The notes beneath the pieces were generated by a model. It was not told the DNA's origin. It saw nothing but the letters and a program-made list of their open reading frames with translations, and ran no database searches. A DNA stretch of 64,000 nt, from positions 21,534,965 to 21,598,964 of the forward strand of contig NC_092656.1 of NCBI RefSeq assembly GCF_032118995.1, given 5' to 3'. Both the position numbers and the translations under genes were made by a program. Shown here in pieces: positions 43,811-54,825 of the stretch. The DNA is from Asterias amurensis (lineage: Eukaryota; Echinodermata; Asteroidea; Forcipulatida; Asteriidae). Within the stretch, counting starts at the first letter, position 1. Every line of letters starts with the position of its first letter.

Positions 43811-44064
43811 AGAGGAAGGGAAATGAGGAATTCATTTTTGTGATGTACTCCTTCTTTTCCAATAGATAGAGTCCTTATGTGATCAGTGGGGAAAAATATC
43901 TCTAACCTCACTTTAAAATGATGTAAATGGCCCTTGTATTCGATAACTTTCCGGGGCAATGGTTATCGAATACAATGGCAATTTACACCATTTTACAAGA
44001 GTAGAGAATTTTCCCCCAATCACACGGGGACTCTACCAAAATTGAATTGGTCATTTCCCTTCCT
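43811..44064. mobile_element. TTAA-flanked palindromic MITE
   Basis: TTAA at 43807 and 44065. Ends 'agaggaagggaaatga' and 'tcatttcccttcct'. The arms meet near 43953 ('attcgataactttccgg...ggttatcgaat'). A third TTAA MITE family in the window. Confidence 0.75.
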
Positions 44065-44068
44065 TTAA

Positions 44069-45139
44069 GTCATTTTAAACAATAAATTATAATGTAAAAA
44101 AAAACATGCTGCTATCATTTTTTTTTTAAGTATTATTCCTTGTGTACATTATGACGACAGTTGCATTATTTTGAGTGAATTTCAATTAAAGTTGAAAAAA
44201 CTGTTAATGTTTTGTGAAACTGAGATAAAACGTGTGATATGTCTTTTATTTTCTTGTTTGAATTATATTAATGAGAGGGTGGTCAAGTTAGCAAAACAAA
44301 GCATTGTGTATACACAGAAGATTGGTCATCCTATGTGACATAACAGAGATTCAACGTAAACGCGCAGAAAGCAGTGTATGTTCTGTCACAGAGAGTGGTT
44401 CGTGTACAAAATCCTATGTTGATGAACAAAATCCTTCAAATAAATCTACTGTTGTGTCACAGAGCTTCTACATTTTAGCCAACATCAATTACAGTGGATT
44501 GTGCTGTGAAGGTACAGTACACATCACAGGAGATTCTGATGTTGATGCACAATGGAAAATCACAGTTGAATCTTCTGTAGACAAAAGTAGCCTCCGTAAT
44601 GCCAATTGACAAAACAAACTACTGTAAATTAACAACATTTTTTTTAACAGTGCAATTGCAAAGTACATGTACGGACCAAGTCGTGAGTTTGTACGTTTCA
44701 AAAAAAGATTTTTTTGTTTTTTTCCGGCAATGCCGACCAGGTGTAATGCTGCTGAATGCAGAAAAACACTTTTTGAAATGTACCAACTCACGACTTGGAC
44801 GTACATGAACTTTGCACGTGTGTTTACTATACGCATTGCAGGCAAAGTCTGCCTCGATTGACGTCACAAAAGGGGTAGGCGGAGTCAGCCCCCAAACAAC
44901 TTTATACATTTTTTAAACATATAAATCGTGACAAACAATTACTAAAAAAATTGCTTTATTGTTCGTAAGCATATACTCTTATGTTTGAAAGAAAAAGTTC
45001 TATTTCCAGGTGACTGTAAGACTCCGTACTGTGCGATCGATAGCAGTTGGCCAGTTTATACAACCGCATCAAGCATAGGTCGCACTACCTTCCTATAAAA
45101 AAAAGAGTAAATAAATAAATAAAAAATGAATAAATAAAT
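44069..45139. other. Intergenic, one hairpin element at 44658-44815
   Basis: 'gcaaagtacatgtacggaccaagtcgtgag' (44658-44687, described here by its first and last bases gca/gag) pairs with 44788-44815. The 101-codon frame at 44304-44609 (+) has no recognisable domain and no splice context I trust. Confidence 0.45.
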
Positions 45140-45500
45140 AACTCCGGTAAAAAGTATTATGTACCAACCAAGCAGATCATGGCCATTTGATTGGATGATT
45201 TTGTCACGTGATAGAAAATAAACGTATCATTGCACGCTACGTCATTCGCCATGCATTTTTCTTCCATTCACCGTGCATTTTTCGTTCCATCCAATTAATA
45301 TACAAATTAATGAGTGCAATGGTGCGAATACGTTCATGAGTTGAAAGGTGGAATGTTCTATTCAACGAGGCGGAGCCGAGTTGACGAATGAACATATTTG
45401 CACCATTGCACGAATGAAAAACATTCATTATTTGTTTTATATAACATCCAAGTAGATCTTTGCTATTTTGATTGGAGGATTTTCAAAACAAACGAACAAA
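45140..45500. repeat. Direct-repeat-bordered element downstream of VWC-B
   Basis: 'ccaagcagatcatggccat' with 'gattggatgattttg' (about 45168-45205) recurs as 'ccaagtagatctttgctat' with 'gattggaggatttt' (about 45449-45483). Between them lie inverted 'cattcgtgcaatggtgc'-type phrases. Family unknown. Confidence 0.45.
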
Positions 45501-45739
45501 CAAACAAAGCGTAGACCTACAATTTTTAATTGTGAAATTACACCCGTTTTTTGGGGTGTAGTATACGCCTCTCTTAATACTTATGCTTGACGTCATAATT
45601 CCTACCCAAAATGAGGCTATGGGCGCACTTTCCCCATCACTTGCAGTGGCTGCGCCAATCGCCTCGTTTTGAGTCAGCATTGTGACGTACCTCATGCATA
45701 AATATTATAGTTATAGCAAGGCAAAGAGATTGATGACCT

Positions 45740-48700
45740 TTACTTACATAGGAGGGACCAACAGTCCCTGGTGTCAATGGGACAGCAATGGTATTCATCG
45801 TACAAAATTTCACAATCCGGTGGAAAGTCATACACAGTCTTTTCACACTTGATAGCAGCGCAAGATGGACCATCGGTCGTACAAATGCACTCATCACAGC
45901 TCTCCTCCAGCCATGTCTCACGCAAAGCGCGGGAGTTGTGTACCGAGTCCACACAGAACCCTGTAAAAAGTGGATCAAGTCATGAATTTCAAACCACTTT
46001 GCTTGAAAGCCATCAACAACTATTTTCCCCGATGAAAACAAATTAATCAAGGTATGGGGAGGGAGTCCCGCAGAAAAACAAGAGAGAGATAGGACTAGGG
46101 ATGCCCCAAAAACAATCAGCGCAGTGACAGAAATAAAATTAACTTTCACCTTGTAGTTACTGAATTGCAAAATCTTTTTTGGGGGGAAACATTTCAACTA
46201 CCTTTCTTTATTTGCACGTCATTTTTATTTGCCTAAAAAAAATGGAATAAACGTCATATTGAATTGAACACAAAACCTCGTACAAAGTGAACAGGACACT
46301 AACTCTTCCAAAAATATATAATTAATTTTTTCAACACTGATCTCTAGCATTAACGTCGTCGAAAATTACCTTTTTATTATTAGCACCTAATTTTTGTTTC
46401 TTTAAGGGTGAACATTACCCCTTTTGTATCGGTCTGAAATACCAGATAGCAGCCTAGAATTCATTATATCTAACCCGCCAAGCAATGATCTGAAAGCCAT
46501 CGAAGACATGATTAGGTGACGTCATCCAATTTTAAGTCAACCTATTGTTGACATATTCTCAATCAGTTATGGGCAACGTTGGATTTGTGCACATTTTGTA
46601 ACCAATTAAGTGTCGGAATGAACAACATAAATTTGCAGATGTTACATTTTTCATCGGAGATAGAAAATCCCTTCAAAATTGGTTTTTACCCATACACCGA
46701 TGTGTATTTGTACCCAGTAATTCCCGAGCTCTTTAAGAGTCAGTTCAGGTAAATAATTGACATAGTTGCTCACGGTCAAAAAATGAATTTTTTTTATACT
46801 TTGTGGGTGGAAGGGCCTTGGGGTGCAAGTAAACAAAATTGCATTTTCAATTCTATATATAGCCCGTTGCCATGGTTACGGCTCATTTTGTTTTTTGGCC
46901 ATTTTAGGCCGATTTTGGGGTCTGAAAAACTGGTTTTTAGCTCATATTTACAACTCCACCCCACCAAAATGCAACATTATTTCAAAAAACCTTTTATATC
47001 ACTACAAAGTATCATCCTTGGCCTTCCTTGAGAAAAAAAAATTATTGCTTTAAATATCACCCTTGTGCTATTTTTGCATCATGCATTACAGTATGTTTTT
47101 AGAACTTGCAAAATCGACATTTTTACCCTATTTTTGGACCCCAAAATGTCAACTTGCCAGGGGTCTCAGAAAATTTTCCTTTCGGCTGTGATTAGGGCCA
47201 ACATTGGTCTTTCCATATCTGGTGTCAAAAACTTGGGCAATTGTATCCTGTTGTGACAGTACTGCCTCAAAACTAGACTTTTTTCCCAAAAACGTGAAAA
47301 ATGCCTTTTTAAGGGTCTTTTCACATAATATCGACATACGTGTCCACGGTAAAAAAAAGGAATATTTTTCTTATACTTTGTGGATGGTAGGGACTTGGGG
47401 TCCAAATAAACAACATTTACATTTCAAATCATAATACAACACGTTGCCATGGTAACAGTTCATTTGTGTTTAGGCCACTTTAGGCCGATCTTGGGGTATG
47501 AAAAACTGTTTTTTTAGTTAATATTTACAACTCCACCCCACCAAAAAAACAAAAATATTTCATAAAACCTTTTACATCACTACAAAGTATCATCCTTGGC
47601 TTTACTTGAGACAAAAAAATATTGCTATAAATTTCACCCCTGTGCTATTTTTAGAACGTGCATTAGAGTATGTTTTTAGAACTTGCAAAATCAACATTTT
47701 TACCATATTTTTTGCCCTCAAAATTTCATTTTTTTCAGGGGTCTCAGAATATTTTCCTTTCGGTTTTGATCAGGGCCAAAATTTGTCTATTTATTTCTGG
47801 TTAGAAAAACTCGGGCAATTGTATCCTGACGTAACAGAACTGTCTCAAAAATATACCCTTTTCCCCGAAAACATAGAGAAATGCATTTTGAAATATTTGC
47901 TTCATTTTGAATTTATAACATTAAGAAGTTAGTAATAATTCCATCAATCTGGCAGCTTTTCATAAGCACTCTGTAGGCTTAGTGCATTACCAAACATTGA
48001 TCAGGACTTGTTGATGACCTAAATCTTATAATTTTCCCCGCCCCGGCCCCACCCCGGCCCCGGCCCAATCATATTTCTTGACATTGCATAAAATAAAAAA
48101 AAGTTTTGTGAACAGCGCCTCTTTTTTGAAAATCACATTTTTTAATTCCCCTTGCACACCAAGAAAGTTTGTATTGTCTTAATGTTTTATTGGTTCTCAG
48201 AATATTTCCCTTTTTGTTGTGATTGGGCTATCATTATGGTTTGCATGTCTGCTGGGGAGAAACACTTTGGTTTATTGTATCCTGTTGTGACACTTCTGCC
48301 TCAAACATGGTAATTTTTCCAAAAACAATAAAAATGCATTTTGAAGTTATCCCTAGTTTGAATTGATAAAAAACAAAAACGAGCATGCTTGTTAAATAAG
48401 TATGGCACTGTTTCCATGCTCTTTAAGTAACAAATAAAAAGTTTATAACCATGCTTACCACTGAGAGTTCTTGTTTTGTCATGACTACTTTACTTAGTTG
48501 TACAGGTATGATTCACATTGCAAGAAGAGAAGTAGTGCGATGAGCATTCTTTACTATTCTTGTCTATACATGGCCTTATAACAGTCTTCTTGGTCCCCTG
48601 CCCGCTACCAAACTAAACATTTTCATCCCTATCAGAACAAAGAGGCTCTAAAAGTGAGCAAGTACTGTATCCAAAGTATCTAAATGGCCATTCACCTGCT

Positions 48701-51524
48701 TTGGCCTTCTGTAAGCAGTTCCCCCATCTATGGTGGGGTTCCTTTCAATTGTACTGTTGCAAACAATAAAAGAGTTGGTTTATTTAACGTAATAAACAAT
48801 TCAGCAGGTAATGTTTGACAATGTTTTTTGTTGATCGTTCTCAGAGACATATATAATAATTATAAATTAGTAAGATAGTGAATGGAAAAAGTAATCAAAC
48901 TAGCCTGAATAGACTTTTGTCTCTGCAAATGCATCTTACTTATTTATGTTGAGCAGGTGCAAGTATTTACAACTTCTTTCAATGTTGTTTCATTAAAGGA
49001 ACACGTTGCCTTGGATCGGTCGAGTTGGTCTTTGAAAAGCGTTTGTAAACGTTTATTACAAAATGCATATGATTAGAAAGATATTTTAAAAGTAGAATAT
49101 AATGATCAACACAAGTATCACTCAAAAACATCTTTCTAACCATGCATTTTATAACAAACGGTTACAAACGCATTTCAAAGACCAACTTGACCGATCCCAG
49201 GCAACGTGTTCCTTTTAAATGATCTCTTACGCTCATCTTGCAAATCGTTAGTATCATTGTTTTTAATAAGATCTTGGCAAACTTTTCCAACACTTTTAAG
49301 CGGGCTTTTTAAATTCCCACATTTGTGTTGGACATGATTGGATGCTCCAAACCATCTGCCTCAAGCACAGAAACTACATTGTTTATGATCTCTATCTCTA
49401 TGAAAAGTTTTACATTTGGTAGCAGGCAGGGACCAAGGAGAGTAGGCCCTGTTTTAAAGACAACTTGTAAAGAACGCTCATCGCACTCTACTTGCAATGG
49501 GAATCATCCTGTACAATAGGTAAAGTAGCCAAATCAAGAACTCTCAGTGGCAAAGCATTGGTTATGGTTTGGTTGGATACCATTATGTTTAAATAAAAAC
49601 TTTGTATTCATTACTCAAAGGGCATGGAGACAGTGCCAGATTTTTAACAAGCATGCATTGTTTTTGGAAAAATTACTATACTTAAGGCATGATCAGTCAC
49701 AACAGGATACAATAAACACAGTGTTTCTACCCAGAAGACATGAAAACACCAATAACAACCGAAAGGGAACACTTTCAAAAAAAGAGGCGCTATTCACAAA
49801 ACATTGTTTTATGCAATGTCAAGAAATATGATTGGGGCTGGGCCGGGCAAATTGTAAAATTAAGGTCATCAACAGTTCCTGATAAATGTTGGGTAATCCA
49901 CTAGTGCTTAGGAAAAGCTGCAAGATTGAAAGAATTATTACTTTTTAATGTTAGAAATTCAAAATGAAGAAAAAACAATTCAAAATGCATTTTTCTGTTT
50001 GGGGAAAAAAGTCTATTTTTGAGACAGTACTGTTAACATCAGGATACACTTGCCCAAGTTTTTCTTACCAGAAATAAAAAAGACAAATTCTGGCCCTGAT
50101 CAAAACCGAAAGGAAAATATTCTGAGACCCCTGAAAAAAATGAAATTTTGAGGGCAAAAAATGTGGTAAAAATGTTGATTTTGCAAGTTCTAAAAACATA
50201 CTCTAATGCACGTTCTAAAAATAGCACAAGGGTGAAATTTATAGCAATATTTTTTTGTCTCAAGTAAAGCCAAGGATGATACTTTGTAGTGATGTAAAAG
50301 GTTTTATGAAATATTTTTGTTTTTTGGTGGGGTGGAGTTGTAAATATTAAATAAAAAAACAGTTTTTCATACCCCAAGATCGGCCTAAAGTGGCCTAAAC
50401 ACAAATGAACTGTTACCATGGCAACGTGTTATATTATGATTTGAAATGTAAATGTTGTTTATTTGGACCCCAAGTCCCTACCGTCCACAAAGTATAAGAA
50501 AAATATTCCCTTTTTTTTTTACCGTGGACACGTATGTCGATATTATGTGAAAAGACCCTTAAAAAGGCATTTTTTCACGTTTTTGGGAAAAAAGTCTAGT
50601 TTTGAGGCAGTACTGTCACAACAGGATACAATTGCCCAAGTTTTTGACACCAGATATTGAAAGACCAATGTTGGCCCTAATCACAGCCGAAAGGAAAATT
50701 TTCTGAGACCCCTGGCAAGTTGACATTTTGGGGTCCAAAAATAGGGTAAAAATGTCGATTTTGCAAGTTCTAAAAACATACTGTAATGCATGATGCAAAA
50801 ATAGCACAAGGGTGATATTTAAAGCAATTATTTGTTTTCTCAAGGAAGGCCAAGGATGATACTTTGTATTGATATAAAAGGTTTTTTGAAATAATGTTGC
50901 ATTTTGGTGGGGTGGAGTTGTAAATATGAGCTAAAAACCAGTTTTTCAGACCCCAAAATCGGCCTAAAATGGCCAAAAAACAAAATGAGCCGTAACCATG
51001 GCAACGGGCTTCATATAGAATTGAAAATGCAATTTTGTTTACTTGCACCCCAAGGCCCTTCCACCCACAAAGTATAAAAAAAATTCATTTTTTGACCGTG
51101 AGCAACTATGTCAATTATTTACCTGAACTGACTCTTAAAAACAAATAATAGCGTATCGCTCGAATGGGATTCGAACCTACGACCTATGCTTTTGAAGTAC
51201 CATTTTTTTAAGCGATTTTATTGTTGGCGGATTCGACAGTTTGTTTAAACACAGCACCATGACATCATCGGGTGTTTTAAAGGTTGCTGTAGTCGCCTAT
51301 GCCTATTCTTGGCTGCTGCAATGCAAAAAGCACTAAATAAAATTTAAAAACGATAAATAAACAATGTCCTTACCTGCCCGGCATTTTTGATTGAACGCAG
51401 AGATGGTTTTCTTGAGAAGCGAAGCTCCGTCATCCTTACCATCATTAATGGTCAAAACTCCACATGCATCTCCCTTCGCTTGAAGGAAACAAACCACGAT
51501 CACTAAACCCAATACCGAGACCAT
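45740..51524 (-). CDS. Single-VWC secreted protein, copy B (model with long intron)
   Basis: Exon 1, 51524-51374, encodes MVSVLGLVIVVCFLQAKG, a clear signal peptide, then DACGVLTINDGKDDG... to KCRAG. Exon 2, 45960-45740, encodes a VWC domain (W..EESCDECIC, GPSC, IKC, PDC, HCCPID, DC) and ends WSLLCK. Joined in phase 1 the product is 123 aa with 13 cysteines. The VWC part differs clearly from A and C (an insertion before the seventh cysteine; a different C terminus), whereas exon 1 is nearly identical to that of copy C, so the two exons have different ages. The 5.4-kb intron contains the giant palindrome. The exon pairing is inference from phase and order; exon 1 might instead splice to the copy A exon 2. 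Confidence 0.65.
46675..46722 (-). repeat. SINE 3' tail fragment abutting the palindrome
   Basis: 'ggtttttacccatacaccga' and 'tgtgtatttgtacccag' are the inverse of the SINE tail at 59760-59792. It ends about 12 bp before the left end of the 4.4-kb palindrome. Confidence 0.6.
48035..48066. repeat. GC-rich minisatellite inside the left arm
   Basis: About five units of 'ccccgg' type in an AT-rich setting. The matching place in the right arm (about 49835) has only 'ggggctgggccgggc', so the tract expanded or shrank in one arm. Confidence 0.6.
48997..49214. mobile_element. AGGAACACG MITE, copy 4, internally deleted
   Basis: 218 bp between TTAA at 48993 and about 49215. Ends 'aggaacacgttgcc' and 'ggcaacgtgttcct'. 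The centre (the 'catttatggg' block) is missing. It lies in the loop of the giant palindrome. Confidence 0.8.
51150..51230 (-). repeat. tRNA-like fragment
   Basis: On the minus strand a B box 'ggttcgaatcccattcgagc' is visible, but the A-box half is not tRNA-like. Probably a truncated SINE. Confidence 0.35.
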
Positions 51525-53126
51525 GATCAGAATAATATAACCGAGCTCTCTGTGTTGCAAATCGAGAACCTCAAGTTATGACTCTCTATATCAATAGAAG
51601 ATTTCAAAACTTTAAGGTTTAATATCATGTGCCTACAAGCAACCAATACCTCAACAATTATGGCGATTTGATCTGCTGTCGTAGTGTTGCACTGAATCGT
51701 AAGAAGCTAATTTTAATCGACAAAAATACTATTACACACGCGCCATGGGAATATTGTTATTGTTATTAAAGGCAGTGGACACTATTGGTAATTACTCAAA
51801 AGAATTAGTAGCATAAAACCGTTCTTGGTGACGAGTAATGGGGAGAGGTTGTTGGTATAAAACATTGTGAGAAACAGCTTCCTCTGAAGTGCCATAGTTT
51901 TCGAGAAAGAAGTAGTTTTCCACGAATTTGATTTCGAGACCTCAAGTTTAGAATTTGAGGTCTCGAAATCAACCATCTAAACGCACACAACTTCGTGTGA
52001 CAAGGGTGTTTTCTTCTTTCATTATTATCTCGCAATTTTAATGACCGATTGAGCTCAAATTTTCACAGGTTAGTTATTTTATGCATATGTTGAGATACAC
52101 CAACTGTGAAGGCTACTCTTTGACAATTACCAATAGTGTCCACTGTCTTTAAGATTATTTATTACCGTAAGCGATGGTTAGCAAGGGGAGTAATATTGAC
52201 TTTTCCATTGCACGATCCTACGTGTCCACGCCCCCAATTTTGATGTAGCCTTGAGAAGATTTCTGCTCTCTGTGTTAAAACGTCAATCAAGTTTCGATCT
52301 CTAATAACTGGAGATCTGAAAGGTATAATTTCGATATTTCATCCGACAATAGACTGCCATCACCTAAAAAAAATAATGGCGACTTTTGCTATAATTTCGT
52401 TGCGTTGCACTGAATCATAAGTAGCTAATTTTAGTCAACAAAAATACTAATATTGTGCACATGGGAATGTTTTTTATTGCCATGGTGATTACCATGGCAT
52501 AACATGATTATCTTCCCCGCCCACATTTTGCCAACTAGCCTTGCGAAAGCTTGGTTTTTGTTATCGGTTGACAAATACGGGCGTTAATCGCATAATTGTT
52601 CCCTTCTTCGCAACCCCCACCCGGACCCATCCCTCCCTCCCCTCGATATTACAGAAGCAACACAAATTTATGTTAAATAATTATTATCTAAACTATATTT
52701 AATGGTGTCTGACGGGAATTTTTCTGTGTAGGCTAATGTGAAATTTCAGCAAAAGTGCGCCACCGTGCGGCGAGAAAAGATGCTCTCTCCCAGCTTAGCC
52801 TGAACATACTGATGTCACACTACAAATCTCGTTAATACGCCAGAGATCTGCCTTGAGCCTATACGTAAATCCCCATTCAGAATCACCTTTGACCTCGCTT
52901 AATGTTGAAGCGCCCTAAGCCCAATTTTTTTTTAGCGCTGCTTAACGGTAAGCTAATTTACGTGCTTATTGTAGCAGAAAAATTTGCTTAAGCCTTAGCG
53001 TATTTCACAGGTTAGCAGAAAAATTGGGCGGTCATATTGCGTGTTTACCGCGGATTTGCATTGTGACGTCATTTATTTTCGTACGGTAAGCACCGGAAGG
53101 TTAGCATGCCTTTTCGTTTGCCTGAG
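51365..53126. repeat. Segmental duplication of VWC exon 1 and its upstream flank (copy III)
   Basis: Collinear with 56865-59050, including exon 1, the TTAA MITE just upstream, a 'cccccaa' segment, 'gtgcgccaccgtgcggcgag' and the 'agcgctgcttaacggtaagc' repeat. The other copy has about 375 bp extra at 58131-58506. Identity is high, so the event is recent. Confidence 0.85.
51770..52148. mobile_element. TTAA MITE (GGCAGTGGACAC family), complete
   Basis: TTAA at 51766 and 52149. Ends 'aggcagtggacactattggtaatt' and 'aattaccaatagtgtccactgtct'. Perfect internal hairpin 'gatttcgagacctcaa...ttgaggtctcgaaatc' near 51940. Same insertion as 57267-57630. About 240 bp upstream of VWC-B exon 1. Confidence 0.85.
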
Positions 53127-53282
53127 CGATTCTTTTCATGGTTGAACCCGCAAGTTTACGGATTCAAGGGAACCCAAGTGCGCCCTCAGAGTTCAATGCA
53201 ACAAGTTACCCTTGCATTAGTTGATTGTAGTTTGGTGAATGCTCGTCCTTTTTGATTTAAGGGACCGGCTTCCTTGCCGTGT
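52149..53282. other. Duplicated flank with a dispersed repeat; no gene
   Basis: The 'agcgctgcttaacggtaagc...gttagcatgccttttcg' repeat lies at about 52930-53125 and is cut short relative to 58865-59130. The 155 bp after 53126 match neither flank and mark a deletion or join point. Confidence 0.5.
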
Positions 53283-53789
53283 CTCTACAAAATATATTGT
53301 TAATTCTTCTTATTCACACCATCCAAAGCTTTAAACATCACTTGAGTCAAGTTGTTTTGTTCATTTCTGTACGTCCTACGTTTGTCCGTTTGTTTTTTAA
53401 CTGTCTGTCCACAGGAACTGCAAGCCTCGGCTTATCAAATCCGCCGCCACACTGTTTCCTTCTTTGCTTTTAAAGTCAACCACAGTTTCCGTTTATTATT
53501 GCCTTGTATAATTGTATCCCTTTGTGGCACTGGAAATGCGTTTCTAAACAAGATTGTAAGAATCAGTTACAACTTCAAGTGAACATCAAAGTCCCTGTAT
53601 GTGATGTATAAGTAAGGAGTTCGCATGGCTTGTGCACCCAATAATGCTCTTTGGATTTCTTCGTCTGTGCTTTCATTTTCTAAAGGCCAAATTATGATAC
53701 AATGCCCAAGTAAAATGCAGGAAATACGATTAATGTGGGATTGAAAAACTTACCCAGTCTTTGCAAAGTTGCTCCAGTACATCTGAGAA
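53283..53789 (-). pseudogene. Fossil of the cholinesterase-like gene (intron plus exon end)
   Basis: 53301-53760 parallels 60500-61390: 'attcacaccat.caaagct', 'gttcatttctgtacgtc', 'ctgtctgtcc.cagga', 'aggagttcgca', 'cttacccagtctttgcaaagtt'. On the minus strand 53786-53754 reads YWSNFAKTG followed by a GTAAGT donor, the end of the esterase exon 61993-61371. It then joins abruptly to the VWC segmental copy at 53790. The rest of the gene is absent. It lacks the MITE found at 60571-60944, and has 'gtacgtcctacg' where the esterase intron has the TTAA site. Confidence 0.75.
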
Positions 53790-54540
53790 GATAGTCTGGT
53801 GCCATGTGCAATTAATGTTAGCATTCATTTTGGAAACAGTGAACATGACCAAGATGGCGACAGCGTGGTCAAGATCTATTGCAATTCGATCACACCACGT
53901 TTGATGTATAATACTATTAAAATTAAATAAAATAAAGCTATATTCTTGAGAACATTTTTTTTTTCAAGAGACGAACCTACGTCACAAACTCTTTCTGGCT
54001 CCGACTTGTTCTCGCGTAACTCCATATTGTTTCATTTTGGTTAAATAACGGATTTTTCCTCAGAAACTAATTGTTTTGACTTTTTATGCAGTTTAACCAA
54101 GATTTTTCCCAAGGGCAACAACATCGGAAATCAGACTAAAGCAGAATAACATGACAGCTGAGGGCAACAATTTCAAGGTAGAATACATTGCTTTCTGAAT
54201 AAAATGTTAACACCATCTTATCTTTAAATGGGAACTAAATGCGAAAGAATAAAAACAAATAACTAGTTAAATACATGTCCAAATAAACAACGAACTGTCC
54301 AGGTACACATTACTCCATTCGGTGCAACTGTATTTGGCCTAGTTTGTTGTGGTTTGTGTAAAACGTCGACATCACTTCAGGAGTACACCCCTACCAATAA
54401 TAAAAGAAAGAGAAAAAAAATAGATAAATAAATAATAAGTACAAACATCGCCGGTAAAAAGTATGGTACAGTCTGACAGTCGGTGCGCAGTCTGACAATC
54501 GGTGCGTAACGCACATGAATGCATTGGTGAAACGCTTCCA

Positions 54541-54702
54541 GAGGTGGGTTTCACAAAGAGTTAGGACTAGTCTTATCTTGAGTTAGGACGAGTTAGTAGT
54601 CCTAACTTAGGACTAGCTGTACGTTTTTGATATCTCTTAGGACTAGTCCTAAGTTAGGACTAGTCCTAACTCTTTGTGAAATCGACCCCAGTATAATACA
54701 GG
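54541..54702. mobile_element. 'CCTAACTTAGGAC' MITE inserted in copy II only
   Basis: Ends 'aggtgggtttcacaaagag' and 'ctctttgtgaaatcgaccc' are inverted. The core has several 'taggactag' units. Absent from the paralogous site near 38797, so it inserted after the duplication. A degenerate relative is at 22310-22535. Confidence 0.85.
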
Positions 54703-54825
54703 TTCTAGTTTTAGTGTAAATGCTAAATTAGAATTGATAAGATTCCAAATTCTGTCGATACGTGATCATTCCTTTAAAGAACTGGCAATATAGGAAGGTA
54801 AATAGACTATAGTGACCTTAACTTA

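Larger units (their letters stand above)
46734..51137. mobile_element. Giant foldback palindrome, 4.4 kb, arms about 1.8 kb
   Basis: The left end 'taagagtcagttcaggtaaa' is the inverse of the right end 'tttacctgaactgactctta'. Pairing continues through 47.93/49.97 kb with very few differences, then more loosely to about 48.64/49.39 kb ('gcgatgagcattcttta' with 'taaagaacgctcatcgc'; 'ttggtcccctgcccgctacc' with 'ggtagcaggcagggaccaa'). Each arm contains two tandem units of about 580 bp, each starting 'tatactttgtgg.tgg.agg' and including 'cgttgccatgg' and 'ggccgat.ttgggg'. The loop (about 48645-49390) carries an AGGAACACG MITE. No transposase frame is seen. Sea urchin TU elements are a known foldback class with long, internally repeated arms; kinship is inference. 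Confidence 0.85.

Noticed and set aside
44304-44609. 101-aa plus frame
   Set aside because: No recognisable domain, no supporting splice sites; may be chance.
45637-46197. 186-aa minus frame, longest in its region
   Set aside because: Different frame over the VWC-B exon 2; no domain, while the VWC frame has conserved cysteines and splice sites.
46783-47932. Several 60-110 aa frames mirrored at 50.0-51.0 kb
   Set aside because: Mirrored because they lie in the arms of the giant palindrome; no transposase motif seen.
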